Notes under the pieces: model-generated
Seen by the model: the letters and a program-made list of their open reading frames with translations, nothing else
What the model was told of the DNA's origin: nothing
Database searches by the model: none
Made by a program: the position numbers and the translations under genes
From: an uncultured Christensenella sp.
GTDB taxonomy: Bacteria; Bacillota; Clostridia; Christensenellales; UBA1242
NCBI GenBank assembly: GCA_905195085.1
Contig: CAJJUK010000011.1
Span: forward strand, 1 to 38,183
Direction of reading: 5' to 3'
Length of the DNA stretch: 38,183 nt
Shown here: positions 1 through 9,298 of the stretch, piece by piece
Position numbering within the stretch: position 1 is the stretch's first letter
How the letters are laid out: each line of letters opens with the position of its first letter

Positions 1-2
1 GG

Positions 3-3000
3 GATTTTGCGCCTCCGCAAAATGAAAACGAAGAAATAGACAATCCACAAGACGACATTTTTAATGATGTAAACAATGGTGATGGTGAAGAGAACGATTC
101 TGAAGAAATAGGTTCTAATAAATATTCAATAAACGCAACAATTCAAGGTGTTTTGTGGACAAGCAGCAGTGCTTATAGGTTAATTTCATCTCCACAATTG
201 TCAACTCTTGGTTCAAGTAGTAGTAATTATGCGTCATTAGATGCTGTTGTTGCAAATCAACTGAAAGGACAAAGCACAATCAATGGTGAAACATTTAATT
301 CTTATACATCTGCATACAGATCTAATGCATCTTATGGCACAAGTAGTGCTTGGACTCCAAGCAGCAATTGGCTCAGAGATTTTGCTACTGCAACAAAGAC
401 GGCAAGTGCCAGTGGCTCGACGATTAGATATTGGTATATAGCATTGTTTGCTTTTATGAATACGGATTGTTGTGCATTTTCAAATATATCTTTTAATTCT
501 GCAAAATATAGCACAAGTGTTTCTTCAGAAGAAGAAGTTGGTTACTATATTTGCTATAGGGATGATAATTCGATAGCAGGTTATACGCAGGGATTCCACA
601 CTTTTAATATTTACAGCACTTCACTATCGCAAGTTACAACTTGTTTCAGTGCATACTTGGAAGGGACAATTTATGTGAACCTAATTCAGAAATATAGCGT
701 CTCTTTCAGCGACAATGTGGCATCTAAAACTGTGTTGGCAGGTAGTTCTTTTACCTTTCCAACTCCAACTAAGACAGGATATACCTTTGTTGAATGGAGA
801 AGAGATGACTCTGACACAGATTCGTACACAAGTTATAAAGCGGGATCTACATACAGAGGTGTTTCTCAAGATGAGTATTTCTATGCAGAATGGACTCCTA
901 ACACATATACAATCACTTTAGACAAACAAGGTGGTTCAGGTGGAACAAGCACATTGTATCTTACATATGGCTCTGCTTTTAAATTAACAAGCACAGGTTC
1001 TCGTGTAACAGCAATTACAAAACCATCTATGACAGGTTACACATTTGGAGGTTATTACACAGGCACGAATGGTTCTGGAACTCAAATTATAGATTCATCA
1101 GGAAATATTTTAAGTGGAAAATTGACATACACAACTGCAAATGACACCTTATATGCAAAGTGGGAAATTAACACCTACACATTGACAATCCGGTACTACG
1201 GAAGCACAACACGGCAAACGAACACAACAAATTTGAATATAACAGCATCGGGATGCACAGTGTCGAGTGGCAGTATTGCAACTGGTGGAAGTGCGACAGT
1301 GAAACATACCTACACAACGACATCATACACAGTGACATTATCAAGAGCGAACAGCAGTTATTCATATTATATTAATGTGGGTGGAGAACCAACGACAAGT
1401 TCAAGTTTAAATTCAATAACTTATAATTGGACTCCAACGTCAAATGTTGAAATCAGTGTTTACATGAAACAACAATATGTCATAAGTTACAATGCCAATG
1501 GAGGAAGTGGAACTCTTCCTACATCAAACACCAATAAATATAAAATACATGGAACGGCTTTAACTCTTGGAACAAACAGTTTGACAAAGACAAGTTACAC
1601 AGCAAATGGCTGGAACACGAACACCTCTGGCACGGGGACACATTATGCATCAGGTGGAAGTTACACAACAAACGCAAGTGACACATTGTATGCAGATTGG
1701 ACGCCAAAGACATCAACAATCAAGGTTCAAATCAAGACATCAACCGATGGTTCGTCGTATAGCAATTCTGTGACGGGTGGAACAACATCTGTTAGTTATT
1801 ATTATGACAATAACAATACGCCAACACTGGCATCGGCGAGTGTGACAAGTGCGTCAGCAACAACTGTTGCCACAAACGCACTGGTAAGTCAAACAGTGTC
1901 CTTCACACCGTCGGCAAAGAGTGGCTATGTGTTTGTTGGGATTTCGACAAGCACTAGTGCACCAAATTCTTCAAGCTCGACAACATTCACACCGACATCA
2001 TCAGGAAGCACATATACAATCAACGTATTTTTCAAGGTGTTGTCATCAAATCAATTGAAGTATGATAGCACGGAGAAATATTGGTATTTTGAGCATGGAG
2101 AATACCCACAGAGTTATGTTAATGAAACATTAAGTTATTCACTTACAAACAAGACGCAAAATGGAGTGACAATAACGTGGAACAGCCAGACAAAAGAACT
2201 TGTATTGAATGGAACACTTACTGCAAATATAACTCTTTACACCTTCACAAACATAGATTTTGTTGTAAATAACAAATATAGTATTCAAAGAGAATTAATA
2301 AGTGGTTCGGTGACAGGAGGAGGTTGTTTCTGTCTTGAAGTAAGCAATTCAAGTGGTGGAAGTGTTAGCACAAGGAATAATTTGAACTTCAATTACACTG
2401 GTTCTGGAATGATAACCGGTACATTGACCATAAATTCAGCATCAGTATCAGAAGGGAAATCAATTAAGTTATGGATGTGGTATAACTCTGCATCACCCGT
2501 TACATTCAGTAATGCAAAGTATAAAATTGACATAATTAGGGATAAAAATGCCGAGTTGAACAGTGTAAGTTCCACAAAGAGTGGAGAAATCAAGTACAAC
2601 GACGGAACAACAAACAAAACTATTGAAGTTTACACCTACAACAGCAAGAGATACGCAAGACTTCAAGCGACAAGCACACAAACACTTAAAATGAGTGACG
2701 GAACAAGTTACAAATTCAACAGTGGAACATACTATTGGTTTGAAGTTGAGCCAATCAGGTGGAGAGTGAGTGACTACGGAGTGTCAAGCACATCATATCC
2801 AAGTGGTTGGAGCACATACGGAACATACAAAACAAACTTCACAGTTGTGAGTGACAGAATACTCACAATTGGAGCGGTTGAAACAAGTGATGTGAATGAA
2901 GGTTGGGCATTTTCAAGCAGTGATATGTACAGCAACATATCAGGTTTGAACAAGACAGCATCAACAACAAACTTCTCAGCAGGAATAACCAATAAGCAAG

Positions 3001-3332
3001 CATCAACAGGGAGAACATATTACAAGTTCGGAAACGCAGGACAACAAGATAAAGTTGTCAGTGTGTCAGTGACAGAAGATGGGGTCAGAGTTGCATCAAT
3101 CGAAGAGATAGATGACTATTTGACAGACTACTCAGCAAAGGCAAGTGACATGGTATGCTTCTTGCTTGGCTGCGGAACAGATGACAAAGTGAACTATTGG
3201 ACAAGGAACTTGGGAGCAGGTTTGGGAAACGGACAGATTGTCACAAAAGCGGGAATAACCAAATCAAGTTGGCTTGACAATGTTCAAGGTGTTAGACTTG
3301 CTTTGACTATGGGAAATGGTAGCAGAATTTAA
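3..3332 (+). CDS. Large InlB-repeat (Listeria-Bacteroides repeat) surface protein, 5'-truncated
   Basis: The reading frame is open from base 3 to the stop at 3330-3332 (1109 residues), so the true start lies before the window. The first 45 or so residues are rich in Asn, Asp and Glu and look like a linker. From about base 690 there are InlB B-type repeats, with the typical GYTF..W and DTLYA.W blocks near 780-900, 900-1170 and 1470-1710, separated by Ser/Thr-rich beta-type sequence. The last third (about 2040-3330) has GEYPQS and WFEVEPIRWRV blocks, which recall the DUF6273-type domain at the C-terminus of many gut Bacillota surface proteins. There is no LPxTG sorting signal and no C-terminal membrane helix. 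The protein is probably secreted and adhesive. The family call rests on motif recognition, and the ligand is unknown. Confidence 0.75.
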   Translation, partial: DFAPPQNENEEIDNPQDDIFNDVNNGDGEENDSEEIGSNKYSINATIQGVLWTSSSAYRLISSPQLSTLGSSSSNYASLDAVVANQLKGQSTINGETFNSYTSAYRSNASYGTSSAWTPSSNWLRDFATATKTASASGSTIRYWYIALFAFMNTDCCAFSNISFNSAKYSTSVSSEEEVGYYICYRDDNSIAGYTQGFHTFNIYSTSLSQVTTCFSAYLEGTIYVNLIQKYSVSFSDNVASKTVLAGSSFTFPTPTKTGYTFVEWRRDDSDTDSYTSYKAGSTYRGVSQDEYFYAEWTPNTYTITLDKQGGSGGTSTLYLTYGSAFKLTSTGSRVTAITKPSMTGYTFGGYYTGTNGSGTQIIDSSGNILSGKLTYTTANDTLYAKWEINTYTLTIRYYGSTTRQTNTTNLNITASGCTVSSGSIATGGSATVKHTYTTTSYTVTLSRANSSYSYYINVGGEPTTSSSLNSITYNWTPTSNVEISVYMKQQYVISYNANGGSGTLPTSNTNKYKIHGTALTLGTNSLTKTSYTANGWNTNTSGTGTHYASGGSYTTNASDTLYADWTPKTSTIKVQIKTSTDGSSYSNSVTGGTTSVSYYYDNNNTPTLASASVTSASATTVATNALVSQTVSFTPSAKSGYVFVGISTSTSAPNSSSSTTFTPTSSGSTYTINVFFKVLSSNQLKYDSTEKYWYFEHGEYPQSYVNETLSYSLTNKTQNGVTITWNSQTKELVLNGTLTANITLYTFTNIDFVVNNKYSIQRELISGSVTGGGCFCLEVSNSSGGSVSTRNNLNFNYTGSGMITGTLTINSASVSEGKSIKLWMWYNSASPVTFSNAKYKIDIIRDKNAELNSVSSTKSGEIKYNDGTTNKTIEVYTYNSKRYARLQATSTQTLKMSDGTSYKFNSGTYYWFEVEPIRWRVSDYGVSSTSYPSGWSTYGTYKTNFTVVSDRILTIGAVETSDVNEGWAFSSSDMYSNISGLNKTASTTNFSAGITNKQASTGRTYYKFGNAGQQDKVVSVSVTEDGVRVASIEEIDDYLTDYSAKASDMVCFLLGCGTDDKVNYWTRNLGAGLGNGQIVTKAGITKSSWLDNVQGVRLALTMGNGSRI

Positions 3333-3362
3333 AAAAGACTTGGAAAGACCAAGTCTTTTTTT
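3331..3362. terminator. Bidirectional Rho-independent terminator
   Basis: An inverted repeat (AAAAAAGACTTGG / CCAAGTCTTTTTTT) with a short loop sits between two convergent genes and has T-tracts on both strands. It can stop transcription of the surface protein and of the hemolysin III-like gene. Confidence 0.85.
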
Positions 3363-3371
3363 GTATGTTCG

Positions 3372-4037
3372 TTATAAGATGACATAGAACAATATAGATA
3401 CAAATTGCAAGATGCTGCCTAAGAGCACAAACAAATGCCAAATGCTGTGAATATACTTAACTTTTGAACCAAAGCCATAGAAAATGGCGCCAACTGTGTA
3501 AGCAATTCCACCAGAGAGAAGCCACCAAAATCCTGCCATATCAAGATATTGCAAAAGTGGAACAATGGCAATCACGATGCACCAGCCAAGAGCAATATAA
3601 AGAATCATGCTGAGCACTTTCCATCTGTACATATTAATTGCGTTCAAGACAATTCCAAGAATTGAGAGTCCCCAAACCAATGCAAAAATTGTGTACCCCC
3701 ATGCTGGAACTTCTGCAAGTGTGATAAGGCAATAAGGGGTGTAAGTGCCGGCTATTAAGAGAAAGATGGAACAGTGATCAAAAATACGAAAGACCTTTTT
3801 TGCTCTGTTTGGGCGCAGAAAGTGATAGATTGCCGACATTGTGTATGCAATTATCATGCAAAATCCATATATATACATACTCAAAATTCCAACCCAATTG
3901 CAGTGCCAATGAGCATATATGACACCAACAATCAAAAAAATTATTCCAAAGGCACCGCCAACAATGTGTGTGACAGCATTGAATATTTCTTCTCCTTTTG
4001 TGTATTTAGGAAGTGATTTATCATACTCTTTTTTCAT
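3372..4037 (-). CDS. Hemolysin III / PAQR-family membrane protein
   Basis: 221 residues, about seven hydrophobic segments, the usual size for bacterial hemolysin III (YqfA/YplQ) proteins. Conserved polar residues fit the PAQR metal site: S68 and H72 in SAIYHF, D87-H88 after FRIF, and the paired histidines H197 and H201 in HSIWH near the C-terminus. Eukaryotic relatives are zinc-dependent lipid hydrolases or receptors. The bacterial role is poorly defined, and haemolysis should not be assumed. The gene stands alone, convergent with the surface protein and divergent from engB. A possible AAAGGA ribosome site lies about 13 bases before the ATG, which is further than usual. Confidence 0.85.
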   Translation of the reverse strand: MKKEYDKSLPKYTKGEEIFNAVTHIVGGAFGIIFLIVGVIYAHWHCNWVGILSMYIYGFCMIIAYTMSAIYHFLRPNRAKKVFRIFDHCSIFLLIAGTYTPYCLITLAEVPAWGYTIFALVWGLSILGIVLNAINMYRWKVLSMILYIALGWCIVIAIVPLLQYLDMAGFWWLLSGGIAYTVGAIFYGFGSKVKYIHSIWHLFVLLGSILQFVSILFYVIL

Positions 4038-4086
4038 TAATTTTTGTTTGTCCTTTTATGTCGTGTTAATCTTATGACTAAAATTG

Positions 4087-4115
4087 ATTATAGACATTTT
4101 TAGATTTTTAGTAAA
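4087..4115 (-). promoter_or_regulatory. Sigma-A-type promoter for the hemolysin III-like gene
   Basis: On the minus strand TTTACT (4110-4115) and TATAAT (4087-4092) are separated by 17 bases, about 50 bases upstream of the start codon. This gives an ordinary leader. Confidence 0.55.
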
Positions 4116-4185
4116 GCGAAATAGTTAAAAATTTTTAAATAATTTTATACATATTTACAACTTTTTGTTGAATTTTATTTTTGTT

Positions 4186-4214
4186 TTGAAATTTTGATAT
4201 TTTTTTGATATAAT
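4186..4214 (+). promoter_or_regulatory. Sigma-A promoter of engB placed for a leaderless mRNA
   Basis: TTGAAA (4186-4191), a 17-base spacer and a perfect TATAAT (4209-4214). Only six bases (CACAAT) separate the -10 box from the ATG at 4221, so transcription would begin at or next to the start codon. No Shine-Dalgarno sequence precedes the ATG. Confidence 0.7.
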
Positions 4215-4220
4215 CACAAT

Positions 4221-4799
4221 ATGAAGATAATAAGTGCAAAATATCTCACAAGCGTTGTGAATGAAAAGAATATTTTGAAAGATGACATGGTGGAATTTGC
4301 CTTTGTTGGGAGAAGCAATGTGGGCAAATCTTCTCTCATTAATTCTCTCTGTGGGCAAAAAAATCTTGCCAAAACATCATCGACGCCGGGGCTTACAAAA
4401 ATGATAAATTATTTTGTTGTCAATGACAAGTTCAGAATTGTTGACTTGCCGGGTTATGGGTATGCAAAAACTGGGCATAAGCACATTGCAAACTGGGCGG
4501 GACTTATGGAAAAATATTTGACTTTGTCACAAAGTTTGAAAACTGTTTTCGTTTTGGTTGATTGCAGGCACGAGCCTAGCGAACTTGACAAGATGATGAT
4601 TGAATTTTTGAATGTTTATCAAATTCCTTATATGGTTGTTGCAACAAAGGTTGACAAAATTGCAAAAAGCAAAATTCCGCAGGCTTGCAATATGATTGCC
4701 AAAACTCTTGGTGTCAGGAAAGAACTGGTTCAGGGCTATTCTTCGGAAAGTGGTTTTGGAAGAGAAAAAATTCTTGAATATATAGAAAATTTGATATAA
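4221..4799 (+). CDS. engB: Ribosome biogenesis GTPase EngB/YsxC
   Basis: 192 residues, normal for the EngB (YihA/YsxC) family, which assists assembly of the large ribosomal subunit. The GTPase motifs are in order: P-loop GRSNVGKSS (30-38), switch region around T55-P56-G57, G3 DLPG (75-78) followed by the family-typical YGYA, and G4 TKVD (142-145). The ATG at 4221 begins the conserved region and has no ribosome binding site. The upstream -10 box is so close that a leaderless transcript is predicted. The gene stands alone, convergent with the broken metallo-hydrolase gene. Confidence 0.95.
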   Translation: MKIISAKYLTSVVNEKNILKDDMVEFAFVGRSNVGKSSLINSLCGQKNLAKTSSTPGLTKMINYFVVNDKFRIVDLPGYGYAKTGHKHIANWAGLMEKYLTLSQSLKTVFVLVDCRHEPSELDKMMIEFLNVYQIPYMVVATKVDKIAKSKIPQACNMIAKTLGVRKELVQGYSSESGFGREKILEYIENLI

Positions 4800-4836
4800 A
4801 AAATCTGGACAATTCAAATTATTGTGTCCAGATTTA
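4796..4836. terminator. Terminator between engB and the broken MBL-fold gene
   Basis: Inverted repeat AAATCTGGACA (4801-4811) / TGTCCAGATTT (4825-4835). The T-tract is strong on the minus strand and weaker on the plus strand. The stop codon of the minus-strand gene lies in the loop. Confidence 0.75.
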
Positions 4837-5602
4837 TTGTTTGGTGGTATGTTGGAACAATCACCTTAATCTCAGGGTGTTTTTTCTTCATCATTTTTAC
4901 AAATTTGTCGGTGTTTACATGACCAGTTATAGGTGGGAAAGCGTCATCAAAATGGTCAAGTATGACAACCTTTGGTTTTATTTTTTCAATGATTGGAAGA
5001 GAATATTTGCTCATGTTTGTTCTTCCTTGAAAAGGCCACACCAAAACATCAACTTTGGGAAGTGCAACCTTTTTATCAATTCCCGCAGATCCAAAAAGCA
5101 AAATTTTTAGATTGTTATGTTCAATTTCATAAGCATAAATCTTTCCACCCATAAGGTATTGATGATGCAATTGCAACAATTTGTATGCTTTATGAATTTT
5201 GAATGTAAACAAAACTTCAAGAGCCACCATTGTTACTTTGCTTAAATTGTTTTTTATATGTGCACTTGGATAGGTCGTTATCTTTGCATGATTGGTATTC
5301 ATGGTTTCATATTCATTCAAAACTACGACCTTGTTTTCAACATCAACTCCCTGCAATTTTAATCTTTCATAGGCAGGCAAAGGAGAGTATAGTTTTGATT
5401 TGGAGCTTTTCAAAATGACAGGCAAATCACATAGGTGGTCGAAATGGGAGTGGGTGTTAAAAATAAAATCAGCAGAACAAAACTCTTACAGTTCTGGTCG
5501 CTCAAGTTTGTCATTCATTCTAAAAAATGGGTCAAACAATAATTTTTCTCCGTCAACATCAATCAAAATTGTTGCTGTCCCAAACCAAGTTAGATTAATC
5601 AT
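4814..5602 (-). pseudogene. MBL-fold metal-dependent hydrolase (UlaG-like), interrupted by one in-frame TAA
   Basis: Both halves are in the same frame. The N-terminal part begins MINLTWFGTATILIDVDG and has the LLFDPFF block usual for Lactamase_B_2/UlaG-like proteins. A TAA at 5486-5488 follows DKLERPEL, after which the frame continues directly into FNTHSHFDHL, the HxHxDH metal-binding motif, then a C-terminal domain with H-containing strands (ILDHFDD). Removing the stop would give a normal 262-residue enzyme. No frameshift or deletion is visible. The start at 5602 is chosen because the family motif begins there and a -10 box lies seven bases upstream; an ATG at 5671 is possible. The gene is likely inactive, unless the stop is an assembly error or is read through. 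Confidence 0.75.
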
Positions 5603-5609
5603 GGAAAAC

Positions 5610-5638
5610 ATTATAGCAAAAAGAAAAAAATAAAACAA
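5610..5638 (-). promoter_or_regulatory. Promoter of the broken MBL-fold gene, leaderless spacing
   Basis: On the minus strand TTGTTT (5633-5638), 17 bases, TATAAT (5610-5615), then seven bases (GTTTTCC) to the ATG at 5602. No Shine-Dalgarno sequence is present. The spacing matches that before engB and murC. Confidence 0.5.
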
Positions 5639-5744
5639 CAAAAAATGTTGGTGACCAAATTTTTGATGCATTATAGTATGTGGTTATCAGGTTGCCACAA
5701 TATAAAAAATTTCGCAATTTATTTACAAATATTTTGTAAATTGT

Positions 5745-5774
5745 TTGCCATAAATAAATGTATTTTGATATAAT
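5745..5774 (+). promoter_or_regulatory. Sigma-A promoter of ppdK
   Basis: TTGCCA (5745-5750), an 18-base spacer and TATAAT (5769-5774). A normal leader follows, with AAGGAGA at 5794-5800 before the ATG at 5810. Confidence 0.65.
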
Positions 5775-5809
5775 ATTATCGTTACAGAAAATAAAGGAGA
5801 TGTTTATTT

Positions 5810-8455
5810 ATGAAAAAGTATGTTTACTTGTTTAAAGAAGCAGATGGAAAGAACAAAGCACTTTTTGGTGGTAAAGGTGCAAACCTTGCTGAAATGACAA
5901 AAATTGGCTTGCCAGTTCCACAAGGCTTCACAATCACTACTGAAGCGTGCACAAAATATTACGAAGATGGAAGAATGATCAATGATGCCATCAAAGCACA
6001 AATCGAAGAAAAACTTGCACAAATTGAAAAAATCACAGGAAAGAAGTTTGGTGACCCAAGCAATCCTCTTCTTGTTTCTGTTCGTTCTGGAGCAAGAGTT
6101 TCAATGCCTGGAATGATGGACACAATTTTGAACCTTGGTCTCAATGATGAAGTTGTTGAAGGCCTTGCAAAACTTACAAACAACGAAAGATTCGCTTATG
6201 ACTCATATCGTCGTTTCATTCAGATGTTTAGTGATGTTGTTATGCAACAAGACAAGTCTAAATATGAAAGAATTTTGGACGAAATCAAAGAAAAGAAGGG
6301 TGTTAAGTTTGACAAAGACCTTACTGCTGACGATTTGAAAGAAATCGTTAAACTCTTCAAGAAACTTTATAAAGATTCTCAAAAAACAGAATTTCCTCAA
6401 GAACCAAAAGTTCAACTTATTGAAGCTGTTAAGGCTGTGTTCCGTTCTTGGGATAATGACAGAGCAAATGTTTACAGAAGAATGCACGACATTCCATACA
6501 ACTGGGGAACTGCAGTAAACGTTCAATCAATGGTGTTCGGAAACATGGGAGATGACAGTGGAACAGGTGTTGCTTTCACAAGAAACCCATCAACTGGTGA
6601 AAATGTTCTCTATGGAGAATATTTGATGAACGCTCAAGGCGAAGACGTTGTTGCTGGTATCAGAACACCACAACCAATTTCTCAACTTGAAAAACAAAAC
6701 CCAGAAGTTTTTGCTCAATTTGTTGCAATTTGCAAAAAACTTGAAAACCACTACAAAGATATGCAAGATATGGAGTTTACAATTGAAAAAGGCAAACTCT
6801 ATATGCTTCAAACCAGAAATGGTAAAAGAACAGCAAAGGCTGCTCTCAAGATTGCAGTTGACCTTGTTAATGAGGGTATGATTGACAAGAAAACAGCTCT
6901 TCTTATGATTGACCCTAAACAACTTGACGCTCTTCTTCACCCAACATTTGATGAAAAAGCAATTAAGAAGGCAACAGTGATTGGAGAAGCTCTTCCTGCA
7001 TCTCCAGGAGCTGCAAGTGGTAAGATTTGCTTCACTGCTGAAAAAGCAAAAGAACAAGGAAAGAAAGAAAAGGTTGTTCTTGTTCGTCTTGAAACATCTC
7101 CAGAAGATATTGAAGGTATGGCTGCATCTCAAGGAATTTTGACCGCTCGTGGCGGTATGACTTCTCACGCTGCAGTTGTTGCTCGTGGTATGGGAACTTG
7201 CTGTGTTGCTGGTTGCTCAGCAATCAAATTTGCTGATGATGGAAAATCATTCACTCTCGGTGGAAAGAAATATAAAGAAGGAGACGTTATCTCTTTCGAC
7301 GGTTCAACAGGAAAGATTTATGATGGTTCAATTGACACTGTTGAAGCAAAAATTTCTGGCGAATTTGCCACAATTATGCAATGGGCAGATGAACACAGAG
7401 ATTTGATGATCAGAACAAATGCAGACAATCCAAGAGATACCGCTGTTGCTTTCAATTTTGGTGCAGAAGGTGTTGGTCTTTGCAGAACTGAACATATGTT
7501 CTTTGAAGCAGACAGAATTCCTGCTGTTAGAGAAATGATTGTTTCAACAACAACAGAAGAGAGAAAGAAAGCACTCAAGAAACTTCTTCCAATGCAACAA
7601 AAAGATTTCAAGGGCATCTTCAAGGCTATGAAAGGACGTCCAGTTACAATTCGTTTCTTGGATCCACCTCTTCATGAATTCTTGCCACATGAAGACAGCG
7701 AAATCAAAGCTCTTGCAAAAGATATGGGCTTGACATTTGAAGCTCTTAAGAGCACAGTTGAATCTCTTCATGAATTCAACCCAATGATGGGACACCGTGG
7801 TCTTAGACTTGCTGTGACATATCCTGAAATTGCAGAAATGCAGACAGAAGCTGTCATCAAAGCTGCAATTGAAGTTATGAAAGAAGACAAGATTGATGTT
7901 GTTCCTGAAATCATGATTCCTCTTACTTGCGACAGTGCTGAATTTAAGTATGTTAAAGACATCGTAACATCAACAGCTGACAGAGTTTTGGAAGCAAGCA
8001 AGGTTGAAATGAAATACAAAGTTGGAACAATGATTGAAATCCCAAGAGCGGCAATCACTGCTGACCAAATTGCAAAATATGCTGAATTCTTCTCATTTGG
8101 AACAAATGACTTGACTCAAATGACTTATGGATTCTCTCGTGACGACGCTGGAAAATTCCTTGATGTTTATTATCAAAAGAAGATTTTTGAAAGCGATCCA
8201 TTTGCTAGACTTGACCAAAATGGCGTTGGCAAACTTGTGAGAATTGCTGCTGAACTTGGAAGAAGCACAAGACCAGACATCAAACTTGGAATTTGTGGAG
8301 AACATGGTGGAGATCCATCATCAATTGAATTCTGCCATAGAATTGGACTTAACTATGTTTCTTGTTCACCATACAGAGTCCCAATTGCTCGTCTTGCTGC
8401 TGCTCAAGCTGCAATCAAATATCCAAGAAAGAAAAAGGGACTTTTTCACAAATAA
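5810..8455 (+). CDS. ppdK: Pyruvate, phosphate dikinase
   Basis: 881 residues, close to the roughly 875 of characterised bacterial PPDK. It interconverts pyruvate, ATP and phosphate with PEP, AMP and pyrophosphate in the cytoplasm. Domain order: N-terminal ATP-grasp nucleotide-binding domain (about 1-340, starting FGGKGANLAEM), swivelling phospho-histidine domain with GGMTSHAAVVARGMG (catalytic H453), and C-terminal PEP-binding TIM barrel with LGICGEHGGDP (catalytic C829). All catalytic residues are present. It is monocistronic, with its own promoter, a strong ribosome site and a terminator. Codon use is rich in CTT and GAA and very even, as in a highly expressed gene. No PPDK regulatory protein is adjacent. 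Confidence 0.97.
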   Translation: MKKYVYLFKEADGKNKALFGGKGANLAEMTKIGLPVPQGFTITTEACTKYYEDGRMINDAIKAQIEEKLAQIEKITGKKFGDPSNPLLVSVRSGARVSMPGMMDTILNLGLNDEVVEGLAKLTNNERFAYDSYRRFIQMFSDVVMQQDKSKYERILDEIKEKKGVKFDKDLTADDLKEIVKLFKKLYKDSQKTEFPQEPKVQLIEAVKAVFRSWDNDRANVYRRMHDIPYNWGTAVNVQSMVFGNMGDDSGTGVAFTRNPSTGENVLYGEYLMNAQGEDVVAGIRTPQPISQLEKQNPEVFAQFVAICKKLENHYKDMQDMEFTIEKGKLYMLQTRNGKRTAKAALKIAVDLVNEGMIDKKTALLMIDPKQLDALLHPTFDEKAIKKATVIGEALPASPGAASGKICFTAEKAKEQGKKEKVVLVRLETSPEDIEGMAASQGILTARGGMTSHAAVVARGMGTCCVAGCSAIKFADDGKSFTLGGKKYKEGDVISFDGSTGKIYDGSIDTVEAKISGEFATIMQWADEHRDLMIRTNADNPRDTAVAFNFGAEGVGLCRTEHMFFEADRIPAVREMIVSTTTEERKKALKKLLPMQQKDFKGIFKAMKGRPVTIRFLDPPLHEFLPHEDSEIKALAKDMGLTFEALKSTVESLHEFNPMMGHRGLRLAVTYPEIAEMQTEAVIKAAIEVMKEDKIDVVPEIMIPLTCDSAEFKYVKDIVTSTADRVLEASKVEMKYKVGTMIEIPRAAITADQIAKYAEFFSFGTNDLTQMTYGFSRDDAGKFLDVYYQKKIFESDPFARLDQNGVGKLVRIAAELGRSTRPDIKLGICGEHGGDPSSIEFCHRIGLNYVSCSPYRVPIARLAAAQAAIKYPRKKKGLFHK

Positions 8456-8486
8456 AACATCTTTAAAATAACAAATTTAAAATAAC

Positions 8487-8520
8487 AAAAAAATAGTCAA
8501 AATTTTTGACTATTTTTTTA
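8487..8520. terminator. Bidirectional terminator between ppdK and the kinase-like gene
   Basis: Inverted repeat AAAAAATAGTCAAAA / TTTTTGACTATTTTTT with T-tracts on both strands. The stop codon of the minus-strand gene (8510-8512) is inside the stem. Confidence 0.85.
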
Positions 8521-9292
8521 TTGTCTCTACATCTTGTTTGACTGGGTTAAGACCGCTGTTTGAAATTATTTCATCTGTAAGTTTTTCTGCTCTTTGCCAG
8601 TTTGGTTGAGATTGGTAAATCAAGTTTTTGACACTTACACTTTGTGTTGCAGTCATCTTATATTGTTTCGTTGACATGAAAATAGGGTTTAAAACATTGC
8701 GAGCCTTTTCCATGTAATCGTGATAATTGTTTGGAAGTTCAAGATACACAACATTTTTAAAATCTCCCAAAAGTTTTTTGATTTTGCTGAAACCTATATA
8801 TTCTTTCATGGGAAAATATTTGTCAAATGATTCAGGTGAGAGTTCAAAAGCCTTATCTTTCAGATATTCATAATCTCTATCAAGTGAAATGCCCATTCCA
8901 CCACCAAGATCAATTATGCTCGGGGTTTGAAGTTGTGAAAATATTTCGGACAGAAGTTTTGTTTCAAATTGTTTTTGGTAGAAATGCCATGCTACAATAC
9001 CAAAATTTTTATAAATTATTTCATCAACTTTTTGATTGAATCCCATTTCGCTGTAGTTTGCAACATTAGGCAGAAGTTGTCTTAAGCGATAAAATGCTTT
9101 TTCTTCTTCATTTAAATCTTCAAAGGCTTTGTTTTGAAAATATTTTTTGCTTGGAAGATGTCTGAAAGCATCTGTTGAAATCACAGGGTAGCCAAGTTTT
9201 TTTGCAAGAATTCTTGATAAAAGGCTTTTTCCACTTCCAATGGGGCCGTTGAGTATTATTGATTTTTCAAAAATTTCTGTTTTCTTATCCAT
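8510..9292 (-). CDS. Shikimate-kinase-like P-loop protein of unknown role
   Basis: 260 residues from the ATG at 9292. A Walker A motif GPIGSGKS (16-23) is followed by AKKLGYPVISTD, with D41 where shikimate kinases carry a substrate-side Asp, and by an IIDLGGGMG block that resembles the GGG loop of shikimate kinase. The remainder (about 150-260) is a Lys- and Asn-rich extension longer than in shikimate kinase (about 170 residues), so the substrate may differ. No aroK context is present. An upstream in-frame ATG at 9313 is less likely because it would lie inside the promoter. The nearest neighbours, veg and ppdK, give no functional hint. Confidence 0.6.
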   Translation of the reverse strand: MDKKTEIFEKSIILNGPIGSGKSLLSRILAKKLGYPVISTDAFRHLPSKKYFQNKAFEDLNEEEKAFYRLRQLLPNVANYSEMGFNQKVDEIIYKNFGIVAWHFYQKQFETKLLSEIFSQLQTPSIIDLGGGMGISLDRDYEYLKDKAFELSPESFDKYFPMKEYIGFSKIKKLLGDFKNVVYLELPNNYHDYMEKARNVLNPIFMSTKQYKMTATQSVSVKNLIYQSQPNWQRAEKLTDEIISNSGLNPVKQDVETIKK

Positions 9293-9298
9293 ATTTAT

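Noticed and set aside
4038..4185. Small gene or ncRNA in the A+T-rich gap between the hemolysin III-like gene and engB
   Set aside because: Only short A+T-rich frames without ribosome sites are present, and no stable hairpin. The gap is explained by two divergent promoters.
5486..5488. Recoding of the stop in the MBL gene (selenocysteine, pyrrolysine or suppressor)
   Set aside because: The codon is TAA, not TGA or TAG, and no SECIS-like stem-loop stands out next to it. Nonsense mutation or sequence error is simpler.
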